64,000 nt of DNA from Parelaphostrongylus tenuis. Its lineage: Eukaryota; Nematoda; Chromadorea; Rhabditida; Metastrongylidae. Position numbers and translations under genes: made by a program. Location of the stretch: positions 124,001 through 188,000 of the forward strand of contig JAHQIW010002123.1 of assembly GCA_019055375.1 (NCBI GenBank), in the 5' to 3' direction. A model generated the notes under the pieces. The model saw only the letters and a program-made list of their open reading frames with translations, was not told the origin of the DNA and made no database searches. Shown piece by piece: positions 59,236 to 64,000 of this stretch (its first letter is position 1; each line of letters begins with the position of its first letter).

Positions 59236-60115
59236 TGATTATAAGGGAACACGGAAAGACCGATATCATTTGGTGGAGAAGAAATGTTCATAGGAGTATT
59301 AGTAACCAATCAAAAGCTGAGACTTCAAGCTACAGTCCACGTCGCTGATTTTTGAAAAAGCCTTTTCTTGACGTTGCTAGAGGAGGAGATTTCTTGCGTT
59401 GCAGGCGCAAGCAAATTCTTGCCAGACGGACTTTTTCTTTGAACAATTTGTAATCAATCGATAGCGCAGTAGTTTCCAATTTCAACGCTGTACTGATTAT
59501 CTGCAAAGGCTTTTTCTCTGCAGTGCATGTGGAAAAATAATATTAATTCACATACGCGAAAAGGTGTTTTTTGGCCACTCTATGGGGTGGTGGGGGACGG
59601 GTCGAGGGCGGATGTGGCCGTTTCAGCACGATCATCGATGGAATCGCGCTTTGGCTGGTGGCATAGCTCCCTGCTGCATTGCACGGGGATGATAGAAAAT
59701 AAGCATAGTATCGGAGCCAACATACATTACGCTACCGCATAATTTCTAATAGTCCAAAAAAACAGCTCTGTACGGCAACGTGTAATCTTTTCATTCTCCT
59801 ACAGCGCTATCAAAAGGGCTTTTCCATGAAACAAACATATTTTTGAGTTCTTCGAAACTTTTGCTATTGAATGAGTACTAGCATACTACGAACGAGTTTT
59901 GTTCAGCGAAATATAAGCGAGATATGAAAAAAACCATTGGTTTTGTGAAGTACAAACTTATTTGGATTTTAAGTCGTTATAAAGGGGTGCTCTAAACAAC
60001 CGGTTATGTGTGGCTCTAGCCAGAAATCTAAGCATTTGCATTGTTACTAACACGCCTATGAAAACTTCTTCTTCAGTGAATAAGGTCGAAATTTCATTTG
60101 TTCCCTTATAATCAA
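59236..60115. mobile_element. Foldback element FB2, best-preserved copy
   Basis: The left end TGATTATAAGGGAACA is repeated inverted at the right end (TGTTCCCTTATAATCA, about 60099-60114). Going inwards, GTTCATAGGAGTATTAGTAA pairs with the inverse of TTACTAACACGCCTATGAAA, and TGAGACTTCAAGCTACAG pairs with the inverse of the CTCTAGCCAGAAATCTAAG segment. Total about 880 bp with no open frame. This copy defines the family also seen at 3160, 29880, 37860, 52027 and 54600. Confidence 0.7.
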
Positions 60116-60124
60116 TAAGAACTG

Positions 60125-60607
60125 ATGTTGCTATACTATTGCAAAGTATTTCCCATGACCATAACTGTTCAAGAGCTCATCACGCTTTTGGGAGAGGATA
60201 TACGTAGTACAATGCAAGCAGGGAATTTTGGCTTTGTTGTAAGCCGTAATTTCGAGAAATCGCAGAATGCGAACACATCTAACATTAAACGAGGAATGGT
60301 TGAAGAATCTCGCACTGCAACCGGCAACTTACCATGGAACAAGCAGTGTGAAAGACTACCTGATTTATCATCAGCAATTACGACGGAATCTGAAGGGAAT
60401 AAAAAGAACAATATCAAGGCTACGAATGCTTTGCCTGAGGAGCTCAAGAGGATTACAAAAGAAGCGAAAGAAAACACGAAATTATTTGAACTTCCGCAAG
60501 TGCTACGTAGTCTTGCCTCTATATTGAGAAGAGGTTATCATTTTATCGTCTCACTGGATCCATCTTCAGGTGCCCGACATGCTCTTTGTTGGGTTTGGAA
60601 AGAATAA
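60125..60607 (+). CDS. Unrecognised 160-codon open frame
   Basis: One of the longest intact frames in the window, from ATG 60125 to TAA 60605-60607, starting 10 nt after a foldback element. An inner Met (60155) would give MTITVQELITLLGEDIRSTM. Composition is hydrophilic and Lys/Glu/Asn-rich in the middle (ESEGNKKNNIKATNALPEEL, KRITKEAKENTKLFELPQ), which looks protein-like rather than random. No domain was recognised. The frames +1 and -1 are also partly open, so chance is possible. It may be a relic exon of a host or mobile gene. Confidence 0.3.
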   Translation: MLLYYCKVFPMTITVQELITLLGEDIRSTMQAGNFGFVVSRNFEKSQNANTSNIKRGMVEESRTATGNLPWNKQCERLPDLSSAITTESEGNKKNNIKATNALPEELKRITKEAKENTKLFELPQVLRSLASILRRGYHFIVSLDPSSGARHALCWVWKE

Positions 60608-62120
60608 GATCTGAATATCTGATATACTTCAAGATAGTTCTCACCAAAACACTGACTCGTCTCCCTTACATTATCTGTCAGAAAGCAAGATTGTTAGTCA
60701 GAAGTAATCTAGTAAGACCGTGTTATTGTTGAAAGAGAGACCTCCACACCACTGGCGATCGCCCAGCGTGCTTCCGCCGCCGTTTATGAACGCTTGACTC
60801 CAGTATTCTGAGCGTAACTATCAGGAAATCTGACGAAGGACAGTCAAGTGAACAAATGATCATCTGGTAAGGGACTTGTACCGACTTCCATACGATGAGA
60901 AAGCTCAATAAAGTTTTGTGAAATTACAGAAAACCGCTCTGGTCTTGTATTAGCGATTAGAGGGAATCTTCAACACTTTGGGTTGCGCGCGTATCTTATA
61001 TGACACACCGATTGCAGCGACACCCGCGAGAGAATTTATGTCGGCACCCGTGTTGCCCTCCATCCCCTCAACCCCTTGCCTTTCCTCCTCAGTCGTAATA
61101 AAATTCAAGTTCCATGTAAAAATTATTGTAATCGATATATGAAAATCAGGAAAACTTATCTTGATTAGCTGACGCGAGCTGGTATATGGAAATGGGGTTG
61201 TTCTAAGAGAAGATTTGTGTTCAACGTTTGGTTCCATAATCACAAATTGATAATGCAATTGTTCTGATTATTTATTTGATTACTGCTATTATACAACAAT
61301 GAATTACAGCCGACTTAATGAATAGAAGATAAATATAGGCGAAATTAGACGAAATATAAATAGATAGAAACAAAATAGCACAGAAATGTTCAGTGGCAGT
61401 TTGAGAATTAACCCTTCCGTAAGTATTTGCTTTTGCGCATAAAAACCGGAGCTATAGAGAAAGCATCGGCGATTCCTAGTACCGATAGTCTAACTGATGT
61501 CATTCCTACTATGTTGAATCATTTATCGACACCTAAACTTCTTTCAGTCATAATATCCAAGTTTTCATAAGAAACTATAGAATGGCCATTGGAGGCTAGC
61601 AACGAGGAAGCCAAAGGGTTAACTGACGCGAGGCAAAAGCCGAAGAAGTTTTGGAGTTCAAAAGTGTTTCTACTCAGTATATGGCAATTTTTCACATGCT
61701 ATCGAATTTTACAAGCAAAGTAACACCGTTCTACAGCGAGATCATGACCAGGCAAGAATAGGAGTGCGACAAGGCGATTGCCTAGCCAAAAACGTGCCTT
61801 CACTGTCAACTTTCAGAACGCTATGTGAACCTTATCTCTTTTGAGGACCACGCGCGGCGTTTTGTCCCACACCGCGCGGCGTCAAATCTGTCAAGGTACC
61901 GTGATGCGGCGCAGCGCCCCGTGAGAAAGGCGGCGAATCCGTAAGAAGATGGATGCCAGACAGCATGATGGATGCGAGGCAACGAATCCAGGTTCTGAGG
62001 GAACATTATCTTCATGAAATGATGAATTCGCATTGAAAAAGCTTCTACTGAGATAATCTTAGTAAAAAGAACATCTGTAGCTTCCACATCCCATCTACAT
62101 TTCTTATTTCTTAACGAGAA
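60608..62120. other. Intergenic stretch, unassigned
   Basis: No gene recognised. A purine/pyrimidine-biased, GC-richer patch occurs at 61840-61990 (CCGCGCGGCGTC and similar). Confidence 0.4.
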
Positions 62121-62140
62121 AACTACGTCGCTAAATGGTA

Positions 62141-62516
62141 AGGATAATGACAATGATTATAACAGTGATAATAATCACCACTGTTTTAAGCTGTTTGTGA
62201 GGTGTGATAAGGGCTCTTGTATTGTACACTGCGATGACCAACGGTTGCACGTGTAGCTGGTAAAATGAACCACACATTCACTGAATTTGATTGTGAAATG
62301 ATAATGGTAGTGAAAGTGGTAATATGGTGATAATGATAGTGATAGTGATAGTGGCAATGATGATGATAGTGATAATGATGTTTACACTGATAATTCTAAT
62401 GATTGTGATACTAAAATCGATAGTGATAATAGCAGTGATAACGATAGTTATAGTGATAATGTTGAACATAACGATGGTAATGACAATTATAATGATAATG
62501 ATAATAGTAAAATAAT
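62141..62516. repeat. Degenerate GAT/GTGATA microsatellite
   Basis: Imperfect GATAAT/GTGATA repeats, dense at 62296-62516 and lighter at 62141-62180. The Ile/Met/Val-rich frames on both strands are artefacts of this repeat. Confidence 0.9.
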
Positions 62517-63429
62517 AGCGGTGAAATGACAAAGATTCTAGCAATGAATAATGTTCATAGATCACATTGATCGAAAAATTCCATTGTAATGCAATGTGCA
62601 AAGTCATTTTTGACAAACAAGCTTTGTTTTGTAATTGTATTCGCATAACCTTGCGGTGTGTACTCTCCTTTGCCTTCATTTTCACTCTCAGTTTTCTTAG
62701 GGACTCAATCAGCTAATGTGACGGCGGCGTCTTGTGTCGTAAGAATGAAGGCGCTCGTGGCAGCGGAGACGCAGAGAGCAGAACATTCTCACCCAAAGGT
62801 GCAGATACCCCGCCCTGAGAGCGCCACTTAGGCGACGGCGCCTATAAACGGTGATCGTTAAAGTGTTATAATGAGACGATAGGAAGTCAGACTCAATAGT
62901 CGACATTCACGGCATATTCCTTCTAATGAGATCGCTTTATAAAGCTAAACATCAGGCAGACGGATCAGGTGTGGATCACCTTCTTCAACGCTTGTCGAAG
63001 GACAAGTCTTCAAGTAATTATCACAAAAATGACCCTCGATTTGTCTGTTCAAGCCCATTTTGTCTGTTCAAGCCCATTTACATGGGATAGTCAACGTAAA
63101 AGCGGCATAGGTTATAAGTGAACGAAAAGAGGAGACGGTCGGATTTACGGGCGTTCTCGCGAAGACGGCACAAAAGTATTTTGCACATCGCATGCGAGTG
63201 AAAAGATTTGAAAGACCGATTTACGTAAGCGATCACGAATAGGAGACATCGTGACCAAACGCCAATTTTTAAAAAACTTAATGACCACGATACTCAGCAT
63301 GTTCTAACGACAACACATAGACAAATGGTATTACCAGCTAAATTATCCGAAATCTCCAACGCACAGCAGAAAAATCGTCGATCCGATATACAGAATGCTT
63401 CACAATGTGCCTAGGAGAAAGATATTATT
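62517..63429. other. Intergenic stretch, unassigned
   Basis: Contains a 20-bp direct repeat of TTTGTCTGTTCAAGCCCATT at about 63040 and 63059, side by side. Otherwise no recognised feature; GC-richer at 62720-62860. Confidence 0.4.
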
Positions 63430-63570
63430 TATTAATTCATGGCAAGAAGAACCCTCTGACTTCTTCCATACACGATAGGAAATAATGGATGGCATAATGC
63501 CGCCTATCCGATTTAGTCGACGATTACTGGGACGACAGTTAGGTGATTCAGGTGATACCCAACATTCTAA
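63430..63570 (+). mobile_element. RTE-type 3' end, solo
   Basis: 'GAAATAATGGATGGCATAAT' with 'CGATTACTGGGACGACAGTT' and the tail AGGTGATTCAGGTGATACC correspond to the last codons (W-W-x-P-L...DDxxDDR) and tail seen at 36100-36145 and 37080-37120. Confidence 0.55.
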
Positions 63571-64000
63571 TTTTGGAAAGAAAATATAGGAAAAGGAAGT
63601 TCTAAATTCTTGATGTGTTTAAAGATGATGTAATCTGTGTTGTATGTATTCAACTCGTAGGTCTTTCAAAATTTTTATTTCAAAGCGCGCGCTCATTGTG
63701 ATGCGTACAAAAAGAAGAAAATTGAGTTTTGAACACTCTTTTACTCTGCAGACGAACGAAATAGCTTGTAGTCATGTATTTCTTGTAGAGACAAACGATA
63801 TTTCATGCACTGTCGTCGTCAACGATTTCACCGTGGAGCGTAAAATTTGTGCTTCCTTTCCGTTTCTCAGTGTGCTAGTCATAGGAAAAATCTACGAAAA
63901 TCTTAGTTGATTCTCATTTTGATGTAGATGTTCCAGACCATGGCACATCTAAACACCCTGTTTTGTGAAGTTTTATAGAATGAAGCTGTCAAAATCTTTA
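63571..64000. other. Right edge, unassigned
   Basis: An 88-codon frame at 63644-63910 (plus) has no family resemblance. No other feature was seen. Confidence 0.35.

Noticed and set aside
62278..62685. 135-codon Ile/Thr-rich frame, and its plus-strand counterpart
   Set aside because: Both come from the degenerate GAT-type microsatellite.
1..64000. CRISPR arrays, bacterial operons, prophage
   Set aside because: No spaced direct repeats of CRISPR type and no dense coding; splice sites and repeat content are those of an animal genome.

Overview
This is a gene-poor, repeat-rich stretch of an animal nuclear genome. It is most likely from a parasitic clade V (strongylid, hookworm-like) nematode. 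The evidence is a nematode-specific SRSX-type chemoreceptor, a fragment of a nematode sperm-specific (SSP/MSP-like) protein, a polypyrimidine-AG trans-splice acceptor 2 nt before a start codon, short nematode-style introns boundaries (TTTCAG/GTRAGT), and several mariner, RTE and Penelope-like elements. Nothing here is bacterial: there are no operons, and long open frames are rare and mostly spurious. The species name is inference.

The window is organised around a GNAT acetyltransferase (spermidine/spermine or thialysine N-acetyltransferase type) present three times in the same orientation. Copy A (exons 4407-4508, 8054-8289, 9901-10069) and copy C (43636-43737, 46148-46383, 46947-47115) are each open over three exons and 168 codons. 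Copy B (17971-18073) is a lone frameshifted first exon followed by homologous intron. Each copy is preceded by the same decayed DNA transposon (2040-2880, 17050-17720, 40840-41760), so the unit is an old segmental duplication. Just after copy A, on the minus strand, lies a broken SSP-like sperm protein exon (10209-10391).

A second host gene is an SRSX-like chemoreceptor on the plus strand. Six exons were recognised by reading between 53388 and 59062; none is the obvious open frame of its region. Exons 3-6 join in phase, but exon 2 to exon 3 does not, and exon 6 needs two frame changes, so it is called a pseudogene or an allele with indels. Its introns carry nested mobile DNA.

The rest is largely mobile: six remnants of one mariner family sharing the terminal motif TTAGGTTGGAAAGAAAGTT, RTE-type non-LTR retrotransposons (34855-36135, 36960-37125, 47722-50640, 63430-63570, and an older reverse transcriptase in intron 1 of copy A), two Penelope-like elements with GIY-YIG endonuclease (13860-15330 and 36148-36960), tRNA-derived SINE-like repeats, and a family of long inverted-repeat (foldback) elements.

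The most interesting signal is a set of hammerhead-ribozyme-like motifs. One (48831-48881, minus strand) has all three stems and a canonical core apart from imperfect stem pairs. It sits in a 749-bp tandem/inverted insertion inside the large RTE element, flanked by a 13-bp target-site duplication, with 267 bp between successive ribozyme cores. This looks like a retrozyme-type or Penelope-derived non-autonomous retroelement. Related motifs lie beside the Penelope-like element and at several other places.
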